From: an uncultured Prevotella sp.
GTDB lineage: Bacteria; Bacteroidota; Bacteroidia; Bacteroidales; Bacteroidaceae
Length of the DNA stretch: 57,276 nucleotides
NCBI GenBank assembly: GCA_900553595.1
Contig: USEC01000011.1
Location: forward strand, 1 to 57,276
Direction of reading: 5' to 3'
In this document: positions 42,035-49,963 of the stretch, in pieces
Layout of the letters: every line of letters begins with the position of its first letter
Numbering within the stretch: the stretch's first letter is position 1
Translations under genes and position numbers: made by a program
Notes under the pieces: generated by a model
The model's database searches: none
What the model saw: only the letters and a program-made list of their open reading frames with translations
Told to the model about the DNA's origin: nothing

Positions 42035-44656
42035 ATGAATATCAAATTCCTATTCTCAGCATTCCTTCTGGGATGCGTAGCAGTGCCTGTTGATGCAACT
42101 GTTGCCAGTGCCGCCCCGATTGGCGTGGCAGCGGCAGCCGATGATGCCGTGGAAACAGGCTCTCTTGCCATAAATATGGCTACCGGTTCGTTCACAATCA
42201 CAAACCCCAGCAACTCGTACGCCACACGATGGGCTTCCACACAGACGGAACCTAAGGTGGAAGTGGATTGCGGAGTGAACAACATGGATGTGAAAAACAG
42301 TGACGACAACACCATCATGGCCTATGTCGGAGGTAAGAACTCATGCGACTATGTGCTGTCGGTAAGTAAAGGATGGGTCATCACAGGCTACAGTTTCGAT
42401 GTGGCTCTTGTGAATGCGGCAAAACCAGTAATGTTGGTTGCCGGCGAAAAGACAGTGCAAGCCACAACCACTCCGGAGCGCGTGACAGTGAACGGACTGT
42501 GTGAAAACAACTTTGTAGGTTTTACTCTTTATGGTGACAACAACGCCGTTTTGATAACAAACTGGACGATAAGCTACAAAACCGACCCTAATGCCGCGCC
42601 TGCTTTGGACCTTCGTGAGAAAAAAGTGTTTGAGAACGTGGCGGGAGGCGTGCCTTACCGCATCCCGGCGATAGGAAAAGCAGGCAATGGCGACATCATT
42701 GCCGTGGCCGATTCACGTCCGAGTCATGCCGACATCGGGTCGGGTAGAGTGGATTTGCACCTGCGCCGTTCCACCGATAACGGTAAGACTTGGGGCGAAG
42801 TGCTTATGCCGGAGAACTTCAGAGGCGACGGCAAAATCACCTCATGGCGTCACGACAAGGCTGCATACGGCGACCCATGCATCGTCGGCGACCGTGAGAG
42901 TGGACGCATGATGATCACTTCTTGCTCAGGATTCCCCGGTTTCTTCGATTCCTCAGACAGAGTGATGGGATGGGCACGATGGTATTCCTATGACAATGGA
43001 GTGACATGGGAAGGTCCGCAATACATCGAGCAGGAGTTCGTTTATAAACCTCTGGATGAGGCCGACCACCACATTAACGGCTTCTTTATAGGTGCCGGAA
43101 AGATTCATCAGAGTAACTATATCAAGAAGGACAAGTACTACCGCCTCTATTGTGCAGGCTCAAGCCAGCAGGGCGGAGGTAACACTGAGAACTGGGTGCT
43201 CTATTCCGACGACTTCGGCGAGACTTGGGACTTCCTTGGAGGTGCCGGCGTTTCTCCCGTTCCTCATGGCGACGAGCCTAAGGTGGAGGAACTTCCCGAC
43301 GGCAATGTTATAGTTTCGAGCCGCCACGTTGAAGGTCGTCGTTACAACATCTACAAGTTCTCAAGCGACGACGGCGTTAGCGGAAGCTGGGGCGAAGTGG
43401 CTCTTTCGAGCACAGCCAACCACGGATTGAAGGCCAACAACGGCTGCAATGGCGAGATTCAGATTGTTCCCGTAGTGTGTAAGGACAACGGTGAGAAGGC
43501 ATTCATAGCCCTCCAGTCGCTGCCAACATACAACCGTACGAAGGTTTCCATCTTCTATAAGGATATAACCAACCCTCAAACGTATGCCACACCTGCCGAT
43601 TTCGCCAGAGACTGGGACGGCTATTATCAGGTGAGCAACACTACTTCGGCTTACAGCACATGGTGCCTGCAGGACGACCACACGCTTGGTTTCCTCTACG
43701 AGGAGAATAGTAGCAACGACGGTTACGACATCGTTTACAAGCGTCTTGGCATCGATGTGATAACAAACGGCAAGTATGAGTTTGACACGGAGTTCGTTTA
43801 CACACCGAAGAAGATTGACTTTGCAAAGGCAGAACGCATCAAGACAATGTCGAAACTAATCACTACCGTTGAGAACGAAGTTGCAAGCCGCTCGTCGTAT
43901 GTGCTTGGCGACAAGCTCATCAAGGATGTAAACCAGCTCAGTTGCCCGTTCAAGTATCAGGGAACCACCTCCAGCGACCGTCGTGGTCTTGATGCTCTCA
44001 TTGACAACAATGCCTCCACTTTTTTTCACACCGACTATTCCGGCGGCAATGTGACACCTGGAAAGCACTATCTGGATGTGACAAGTGTGAGTGGAACTGC
44101 ATTTGAAAAGGAGATACAGATAAATGTGACACGCCGTGCCGACGGTGTCGCCGACCATCCGAGCGAGTTCACAATCACTGGTTCCAACGGCACTTCGGAG
44201 TTCACTCCCATCGCCGTTGTTGAAGTTCCCGACGCTTCTGCCGGAGCGAAAGCCACATGTTCCTTTGATATTCCAAATGGCGAGAGCTACACACAGTTGC
44301 GCTTTGCCGTGACCAAGACACCTCTCATGCGTGGCTATTGGCACATGGCGGAGTTTCAACTTTATCCCCGTACACTCGACCCGGAATGCAAGAACGCCGT
44401 TCATCCCGATGCATATAAAAAGATAATGCAGGCAATTGCTGACGCGAAGAACGCGGCAGACTGTACCGAAGACGACCTCGGCAATTTGCAGAAAGCTTAC
44501 GATGACTACCTCGCCGTAGTGGATAACTCGACTGCTATAAGCGAAATAGAGTACAAAGCCGGCGAGCCTGCTTACATTTACGACTTGCAGGGTCGTCGTG
44601 TGAATGCTGCCCGCAAAGGCATCTACATCATCAATGGCAAGAAAGTGGTGAAATAA
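42035..44656 (+). CDS. Secreted GH33 exo-alpha-sialidase
   Basis: It is predicted to release terminal sialic acid from glycoconjugates. The 873-aa protein has a signal peptide (about 1-26) and an N-terminal beta-domain (about 40-185). The six-bladed propeller starts with VPYRIPAI (triad Arg209). The acidic catalytic region is ADSRPSHADIG (about 225-235), and Asp-boxes are seen as STDNGKTW (246-253), SYDNGVTW and SDDFGETW. After the propeller comes a coiled or beta-sandwich region (about 620-780, discoidin-like: DNNASTFFHTDYSGG). A sorting-like tail ends the protein (IYDLQGRRVNAARKGIYIIN, GKKVVK). No sialic-acid catabolic genes are adjacent. Confidence 0.95.
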   Translation: MNIKFLFSAFLLGCVAVPVDATVASAAPIGVAAAADDAVETGSLAINMATGSFTITNPSNSYATRWASTQTEPKVEVDCGVNNMDVKNSDDNTIMAYVGGKNSCDYVLSVSKGWVITGYSFDVALVNAAKPVMLVAGEKTVQATTTPERVTVNGLCENNFVGFTLYGDNNAVLITNWTISYKTDPNAAPALDLREKKVFENVAGGVPYRIPAIGKAGNGDIIAVADSRPSHADIGSGRVDLHLRRSTDNGKTWGEVLMPENFRGDGKITSWRHDKAAYGDPCIVGDRESGRMMITSCSGFPGFFDSSDRVMGWARWYSYDNGVTWEGPQYIEQEFVYKPLDEADHHINGFFIGAGKIHQSNYIKKDKYYRLYCAGSSQQGGGNTENWVLYSDDFGETWDFLGGAGVSPVPHGDEPKVEELPDGNVIVSSRHVEGRRYNIYKFSSDDGVSGSWGEVALSSTANHGLKANNGCNGEIQIVPVVCKDNGEKAFIALQSLPTYNRTKVSIFYKDITNPQTYATPADFARDWDGYYQVSNTTSAYSTWCLQDDHTLGFLYEENSSNDGYDIVYKRLGIDVITNGKYEFDTEFVYTPKKIDFAKAERIKTMSKLITTVENEVASRSSYVLGDKLIKDVNQLSCPFKYQGTTSSDRRGLDALIDNNASTFFHTDYSGGNVTPGKHYLDVTSVSGTAFEKEIQINVTRRADGVADHPSEFTITGSNGTSEFTPIAVVEVPDASAGAKATCSFDIPNGESYTQLRFAVTKTPLMRGYWHMAEFQLYPRTLDPECKNAVHPDAYKKIMQAIADAKNAADCTEDDLGNLQKAYDDYLAVVDNSTAISEIEYKAGEPAYIYDLQGRRVNAARKGIYIINGKKVVK

Positions 44657-44678
44657 CCGCCGCCTGACATAATCGTGC

Positions 44679-44734
44679 AAAAGCATGAAGAAATCCGCAT
44701 CATGCAAGTGTAATGTGGATTTCTTTATGCTTTT
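44679..44734 (+). terminator. Intrinsic terminator after the sialidase gene
   Basis: The arms 44679-44700 and 44713-44734 form a long imperfect stem (about 20 of 22 paired) followed by a T-run to 44737. Confidence 0.8.
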
Positions 44735-44749
44735 TTTGTATATATAATG

Positions 44750-44779
44750 TTTGGAAGTCGGAAAAAATGAGTAAGTTTG
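44750..44779 (+). promoter_or_regulatory. Promoter of pepT
   Basis: TTTG at 44750-44753, an 18-nt spacer and TAAGTTTG at 44772-44779 match the -33/-7 consensus; the ATG is at 44816. Confidence 0.7.
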
Positions 44780-44815
44780 CAACTATAAACCAAAACAATA
44801 GAATTTATACAGAAA

Positions 44816-46039
44816 ATGGATATTACCGAAAGATTTATCAATTACACACAGTTCGACACCCAGTCGAGCGAGGAGTCGGAGAGCGTACCCAGCACCCCGA
44901 AACAGCTTGTGTTCGCAAAATACCTCACAGAGGAACTTGAACGTGAGGGCTTGAGCGATGTGGAAATGGACGAGCAGGGCTACATCTACGCCACACTGAA
45001 GGCCAACACTAAGAAGGATATCCCTACCATCGGCTTCATTTCTCACTACGACACATCGCCAGATTGCAGCGGTGCAGGCATCAAACCACGCATCGTCAGA
45101 GCCTACGACGGTGGTGATGTGGTGCTCTCCGAGGGCATAGTGTCGTCGCCGGCTAAGTTCCCGGAACTGAAAGCGCACATCGGTGAGGACATAATCGTGA
45201 CCGACGGAACGACCCTTCTCGGTGCCGACGACAAGGCAGGAATCGCCGAAATCATCCAGGCGATGTGCTGGCTGCGCGACCACGACGAGATAAAGCACGG
45301 TGACATACGCGTCGCTTTCAATCCCGACGAGGAGATTGGCATGGGCGCACACCACTTCAATGTGGAGAAGTTCGGTTGCCAGTGGGCTTACACCATCGAC
45401 GGTGGCGACCTCGGCGAACTTGAATATGAGAACTTCAATGCCGCCGGTGCCAAGATACACATAAAGGGAGTGAGCGTACACACGGGCTATGCCAAGGGCA
45501 AGATGGTGAACGCTTCGCGTCTTGCAGTGGAGTTTGCCGACATGATTCCAGCAACAGAAGTACCCGAAGTGACCGAGGGTTACGAGGGATTCTATCATCT
45601 TTTGGGTATCAACTCCAATTGTGAGAAGGCCACATTGTCGTACATCATCCGCGACCACGACCGCGACCGCTTCGAGGACCGCAAGGACTTCATCGAGCAA
45701 TGCGTGCGCAAGATGAACGAAAAGTGGGGTGAAGGCACTGTGACGGTGGAACTGAAGGACCAGTATTACAACATGAAGGAGAAGATAGATCCCAACATGC
45801 ATGTTATAGACATAGTCCTGAAAGCCATGCAGGAAAGCGGCGTCGCTCCCAAAGTGCAGCCCATCCGCGGCGGCACTGACGGTGCACAGCTCTCGTTCAA
45901 GGGTCTGCCATGCCCCAATATCTTTGCCGGCGGCTGCAACTTCCACGGTCCTCACGAGTTTGTGAGCATTCAGGTGATGGAGAAGGCCATGCAGGTGATA
46001 ATAAAGATATGTGAGATTACGGCGCATTTCAACGACTGA
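44816..46039 (+). CDS. pepT: Peptidase T (tripeptide aminopeptidase)
   Basis: This cytoplasmic zinc peptidase removes N-terminal residues from tripeptides. The 407-aa length is typical. Metal-binding motifs are GFISHYDTSPD (His77, Asp79), the bridging Asp in GTTLLGADDKAGIAEI, the Glu pair in NPDEEIGMGAHH, the Asp of YTIDGGDLGELEYEN and the final His in GGCNFHGPHEFVS. The gene is monocistronic, with its own promoter and terminator. Confidence 0.96.
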   Translation: MDITERFINYTQFDTQSSEESESVPSTPKQLVFAKYLTEELEREGLSDVEMDEQGYIYATLKANTKKDIPTIGFISHYDTSPDCSGAGIKPRIVRAYDGGDVVLSEGIVSSPAKFPELKAHIGEDIIVTDGTTLLGADDKAGIAEIIQAMCWLRDHDEIKHGDIRVAFNPDEEIGMGAHHFNVEKFGCQWAYTIDGGDLGELEYENFNAAGAKIHIKGVSVHTGYAKGKMVNASRLAVEFADMIPATEVPEVTEGYEGFYHLLGINSNCEKATLSYIIRDHDRDRFEDRKDFIEQCVRKMNEKWGEGTVTVELKDQYYNMKEKIDPNMHVIDIVLKAMQESGVAPKVQPIRGGTDGAQLSFKGLPCPNIFAGGCNFHGPHEFVSIQVMEKAMQVIIKICEITAHFND

Positions 46040-46066
46040 AACTCGCTTATATAAAATCAGAAAAGG

Positions 46067-46105
46067 AAAAGGCGGTAACACATGCAGAATGTGAAACCGC
46101 CTTTT
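46067..46105 (+). terminator. Intrinsic terminator after pepT
   Basis: The arms AAAAGGCGGT (46067-46076) and ACCGCCTTTT (46096-46105) form a perfect 10-bp stem ending in four T residues. The loop itself contains the small inverted pair CACAT/ATGTG. Confidence 0.8.
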
Positions 46106-46161
46106 ACGCTTGTGTGAAAAGCCTGAACGGCATCGCATGCGCATAAAAAACGGAAACGAAA

Positions 46162-48435
46162 ATGTCAGAAGTCCCTACGCTTATCAACGACCTCGCCCTC
46201 ATACTTATTGTTGCAGGAGCGGTCACTCTCATCTTCAAATACCTCAAGCAGCCGCTTGTCCTTGGCTATGTGGTGGCAGGATTCATCGTGAGTCCGCACA
46301 TGCCTTACACCATGTCGGTAATCGACAACTCCGACATTCAGACATGGGCAGACATTGGCGTCATGTTCCTTCTTTTCTCGTTGGGACTTGATTTCTCGTT
46401 CAAGAAGATTGTGAAGATGGGCATTTCGCCCGTCATAACCACCTGTACCATCATCTTTTCGATGATGACATTGGGCATTGTCGTCGGACACGCGTTCGGA
46501 TGGAACCGCATGGACTGCATCTTCCTTGGCGGAATGCTTGCTATGAGTTCCACCACCATCATCTACAAGGCATTCACCGATATGGGACTGCGGCAGCAGA
46601 AGTTTGCCGCTCCCGTCATGAGCGTGCTCATTCTTGAGGATGTCCTTGCCATTGTCATGATGGTTGTGCTGTCGTCTATGGCGAGCGGAAACAATCCTGA
46701 CGGTGGCGAGATGATAGGGTCGGTGCTCAAGATAGGTTTCTTCCTCGTGTTGTGGTTTGTCATAGGCATCTTCGTCGTACCGTTGTTCCTGCGCAAGACG
46801 CGTAAGGTTATCAACAACGAGACGCTTCTCATCGTGTCGCTCGGCCTTTGCTGCCTTATGGCTGTCGTCTCCACGAAGGTGGGTTTCAGCAGTGCTTTCG
46901 GTGCGTTTGTCATGGGTTCCATCCTTGCCGAGACCATTGAGGCCGACAAGATAGAACGCCTTGTGGCTCCCGTCAAGGACCTTTTCGGAGCCATCTTCTT
47001 CGTGTCGGTCGGCATGTTGGTCGATCCTGCCATACTCGTGCAGTATGCCTTGCCTATATGTGTGCTTGTTATGACGATACTTGTGGGGCAGGCTGTCTTC
47101 GGAACATTCGGTTTTCTTATCGGAGGCCAGTCGTTGAAGTCGGCCATGCGTTGCGGATTCTCTATGGCACAGATAGGTGAATTCTCGTTCATCATAGCTT
47201 CTTTAGGTCTGTCATTGCACGTTACGGGCGGCTTCCTCTATCCCGTTGTGGTGGCGGTGTCGGTCATCACCACCTTCCTCACGCCCTATATGATTCGCTT
47301 TTCCGTCCCCTGCTACGGCATTCTTGAGCGTCGTCTGCCCAAGACATGGATTCGTGCGCTCAACAACATAACGCTCTCTCACCCCTCATCGGCTCCCCAA
47401 AGCAACTGGCACAGCCTCATTGCGCAGATGGCACGCATCACTGTGGTCTATTCCATACTGTCGATTGCCGCCATCGCGCTTATGTTCACCGTCTTCCTTC
47501 CGTTCATACGCAGCCTCATGCCTGGCATGCACTGGTGGGCCAACGGTATTTGCGGACTTCTCACCGTGGTCTTCATTGCGCCCTTCCTGCGTGCTATGGT
47601 TATGAAGAAGAACCATTCTGAGGAGTTCCGCGCGCTCTGGAACGAGAGCCGTGCCAACCGTCTGCCACTGCTTGTCACCATTCTTGTGCGCCTGTTCATA
47701 GCGGCGGCGTTCATCTTCTACATCTGCAATTTCCTCACACGCTTCACCAATGCGCTCATGCTCACCATAGCTCTTGTGGCTGTGGGTGTGATGATTCTGT
47801 CGCGGAGGTTGAAGCGTCAGAGCATACTCATGGAGCGTATGTTCGTGCAGAACCTCCGTTCGCGCGACATAGAGCAGCAGGTGCTCGGGCTGAAGAAACC
47901 GCTTTACGAGGGACATCTGCTCGACCGTGATATACATATCTCTGAAATTGACATTCCGGAGGACTCCCGATGGGCCGGCCTCTGCCTTGCCGACCTGCGT
48001 CTGAGCAACCGTTTCGGCGTGCATGTGAGCAGCATTCTGCGCGGACACCAACGCCTGAACATCCCCGGAGGCGACAGCATTGTCTTTCCCGGCGACCGCC
48101 TGCAAGTCATCGGAAGCGACGCCCAGCTTGCCGCACTCCATGCTGCCGTAGTGGGCGAGACGGTACCTGCCGACCCCGATATAGAGAAGCGTGAGATGCG
48201 TCTGGCGCAGATCGTCATCGACAAGCATTCGCCTTTCGTGGGCAGGACAATGGCGGAGACCGGCATACGCGAACGCTTCAGTTGCATGGTCGTGGGAAGG
48301 GAAGAAGGCAAGGTGAACCTCTCAATGGTGTCGCCAAACTACCGTTTCCGTCTTGGCGACATTGTCTGGATTGTGGGCGAGCAGGAGGCTGTGAAGCATT
48401 TGAGTAATGTGAACAGTGGGGAAGGAACGAAGTGA
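46162..48435 (+). CDS. Cation:proton antiporter (KefB/CPA2 family) with TrkA_C-type C-terminal domains
   Basis: This inner-membrane monovalent cation/proton exchanger has 757 aa. It has an N-terminal domain of about 12 helices (first 370 residues), including the GYVVAGFIVSPHMP, LLFSLGLDFSF and SSTTIIYKAF regions of the CPA2 family. An extra hydrophobic region lies at about 420-560. The cytoplasmic tail carries two RCK_C/TrkA_C-like domains (about 595-675 and 685-757; PGDRLQVIGSDAQL and LGDIVWIVGEQEAV). The NAD-binding TrkA_N domain normally present in KefB/KefC is absent. A potassium or sodium substrate is likely. No promoter box is obvious. Confidence 0.9.
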   Translation: MSEVPTLINDLALILIVAGAVTLIFKYLKQPLVLGYVVAGFIVSPHMPYTMSVIDNSDIQTWADIGVMFLLFSLGLDFSFKKIVKMGISPVITTCTIIFSMMTLGIVVGHAFGWNRMDCIFLGGMLAMSSTTIIYKAFTDMGLRQQKFAAPVMSVLILEDVLAIVMMVVLSSMASGNNPDGGEMIGSVLKIGFFLVLWFVIGIFVVPLFLRKTRKVINNETLLIVSLGLCCLMAVVSTKVGFSSAFGAFVMGSILAETIEADKIERLVAPVKDLFGAIFFVSVGMLVDPAILVQYALPICVLVMTILVGQAVFGTFGFLIGGQSLKSAMRCGFSMAQIGEFSFIIASLGLSLHVTGGFLYPVVVAVSVITTFLTPYMIRFSVPCYGILERRLPKTWIRALNNITLSHPSSAPQSNWHSLIAQMARITVVYSILSIAAIALMFTVFLPFIRSLMPGMHWWANGICGLLTVVFIAPFLRAMVMKKNHSEEFRALWNESRANRLPLLVTILVRLFIAAAFIFYICNFLTRFTNALMLTIALVAVGVMILSRRLKRQSILMERMFVQNLRSRDIEQQVLGLKKPLYEGHLLDRDIHISEIDIPEDSRWAGLCLADLRLSNRFGVHVSSILRGHQRLNIPGGDSIVFPGDRLQVIGSDAQLAALHAAVVGETVPADPDIEKREMRLAQIVIDKHSPFVGRTMAETGIRERFSCMVVGREEGKVNLSMVSPNYRFRLGDIVWIVGEQEAVKHLSNVNSGEGTK

Positions 48436-48507
48436 GTAAACTGATGTCTTCCTTCTTGATGAAATAAAGTCGCAGATATGCATGACTTGAAATAAAAAAC
48501 AACCGAT

Positions 48508-48879
48508 ATGAACATCGAAACCGTACGCGAATACTGTCTTTCGCTGCCCCTCGTAACAGAGGATTTTCCTTTCGACGAGCGGACACTCGTCTTCCGTGTG
48601 CTTGGCAAAATCTTTGCCTGCATCGACCTTGAACGCCCCAATCTCGTCACCATGAAGTGCGACCCCGTGCGTGCCATCGACCTGCGCGAAATCCATTCCG
48701 AGGTGGAAGGTGCATGGCATTGGAACAAGAAGTATTGGAATCAGGTGGCACTCGACGGTATGCTCGACGACGACTTCATCTGCTCCCTCCTCAATCACAG
48801 CTATCATGAGGTGGTGAAGAAACTTAGGAAATCCGACCGTGTGGCGCATCCCGAAGTGCTGACGGTCGGGGATGAATGA
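48508..48879 (+). CDS. MmcQ/YjbR family protein
   Basis: The 123-aa protein has the compact CyaY-like fold signature of the family: MNIETVREYCLSLPLVTEDFPFDERTLVFRV, the ACIDLERPN strand and the C-terminal LLNHSYHEVVKKLRKS. A DNA-binding role has been proposed for the family but is not proven. It lies 72 nt after the antiporter and may share its transcript. Confidence 0.92.
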   Translation: MNIETVREYCLSLPLVTEDFPFDERTLVFRVLGKIFACIDLERPNLVTMKCDPVRAIDLREIHSEVEGAWHWNKKYWNQVALDGMLDDDFICSLLNHSYHEVVKKLRKSDRVAHPEVLTVGDE

Positions 48880-49018
48880 AGGTTTATTTTTTGTTGTTTG
48901 TTCCGCTGAGGATTGAAAGTATAATCAATGTGTTAGATTGGCAAATGTTGCATGTTGTTACGGTCTTCCCGAACTTTTGTATTTATCCTTCCGTAATCCC
49001 TGCATGACATATAGTAGA

Positions 49019-49125
49019 AGGTCGAGTGTCTCGCTCGACAACACCGTACATGCAATTCATAATTCATATTTCTGAATTCATAATTGGCAGGTTTTGTATG
49101 TGTTGTCGAGCGGGACGCTCGACCT
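49019..49125. repeat. 107-bp inverted repeat with palindromic arms
   Basis: The arm 49019-49044 pairs with 49100-49125 at 24 of 26 positions. Each arm is itself an imperfect palindrome around GTCGAGCG and CGCTCGAC. The A/T-rich centre contains overlapping near-direct repeats (AATTCATAATTCAT, GAATTCATAATT). It fills the gap between the convergent yjbR and nitroreductase genes and ends 2 nt before the nitroreductase stop. Confidence 0.75.
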
Positions 49126-49126
49126 C

Positions 49127-49822
49127 CTATCCTATTTCTTCCGTAAACTCGAAATTCCCGCGTCCTGCGCCAAGTTCAAAGTGCAGGCGTGCTATGCCGA
49201 GGTCTATCTTCGTGTAGCCGAATATCGAGAAGCCGGGTAGTGCCGCCACGAGTGCCTTGCCGTTTTCCACGGGGCGGTATTCAAATCTGAATTTCTGTTG
49301 GTTCACGGCAGTAGGGGCGAGCAGGGCAGCTTCCACGCCGCGGCGGAACCATTCGGGAGTGTCGCCCGATGCGTTGCTCACCTGTTCCACACTCTTGCTC
49401 TTATGCGCAAAACCCTGCTTCTCGCCGTAGCCCAGGGCTATCATGCACACCAGCTTTTCACCTTTTCTTATTTCATACTCGCCCTTCACATTGCGGTAGG
49501 TCAGCCCTGCCCAGCATGTGTTCAGTCCTAATGTCTGCGCCAGCAGCACGAGTTCCTCGCCGTAGTAGCCCGTCAGCAGGTCGAGTTGCGGCGTCTTCCT
49601 GCCCGCCATCACGATGTAGTTTCTCACGCCTTTCAGCTTGCCGTAGCTCAACAGTCCCGTGAATGCCCGCGGCTCTTCCGTCACGAGCTGTATGTGCAGA
49701 CCCGTTCTGGCGTTCGTCTCGTCTATCTTCGCCCTCAGTGCGGCTGTCGCCTCTGCCGTGAGCGGTCTGTCAGTGTATCGGCGCACACTGTGCCGGCACG
49801 CCATCGCTTCTTTCAAATCCAT
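49127..49822 (-). CDS. Nitroreductase family protein (TM1586-type)
   Basis: This FMN-dependent oxidoreductase has 231 aa. It starts MDLKEAMACRHSVRRYTDRPL, the phosphate-binding Arg motif of the family, and has the GYYGEELVLLAQTLGLNTCWAGL helix and the C-terminal LLAPTAVNQQKFRFE and DLGIARLHFELGAG regions. This is the longer family form with an internal duplication. The start at 49822 is supported by the promoter box at 49868-49875, which overlaps the upstream in-frame ATG at 49870. The substrate is unknown. Confidence 0.92.
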   Translation of the reverse strand: MDLKEAMACRHSVRRYTDRPLTAEATAALRAKIDETNARTGLHIQLVTEEPRAFTGLLSYGKLKGVRNYIVMAGRKTPQLDLLTGYYGEELVLLAQTLGLNTCWAGLTYRNVKGEYEIRKGEKLVCMIALGYGEKQGFAHKSKSVEQVSNASGDTPEWFRRGVEAALLAPTAVNQQKFRFEYRPVENGKALVAALPGFSIFGYTKIDLGIARLHFELGAGRGNFEFTEEIG

Positions 49823-49867
49823 TGTGCTGTGTCCTCCTTTTGTCAGGTGAATATGATGTTCTGAAGG

Positions 49868-49875
49868 CAAATTTA
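49868..49875 (-). promoter_or_regulatory. Promoter -7 box of the nitroreductase gene
   Basis: The minus strand reads TAAATTTG, an exact -7 box; a TTTG on the minus strand at 49903-49900 is 24 nt upstream, slightly far. The ATG is 46 nt downstream. Confidence 0.55.
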
Positions 49876-49913
49876 CTCATTTTGCCATTAAATGATATGC
49901 AAATGCCATTGCT

Positions 49914-49947
49914 TTTGCCGCCGAATCGCTTTTTTTAACTAACTTTG
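49914..49947 (+). promoter_or_regulatory. Promoter of the GH20 gene
   Basis: TTTG at 49914-49917, a 22-nt spacer and TAACTTTG at 49940-49947 fit the consensus. The leader is very short (about 10-30 nt). Confidence 0.65.
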
Positions 49948-49963
49948 TGGTTGTAAACAATAA

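Noticed and set aside
44783..46144. Long open frame antisense to pepT (also antisense to lptD, lutB and metY)
   Set aside because: These are antisense shadows of strongly coding genes; their translations are His/Val/Arg-rich and match no family.
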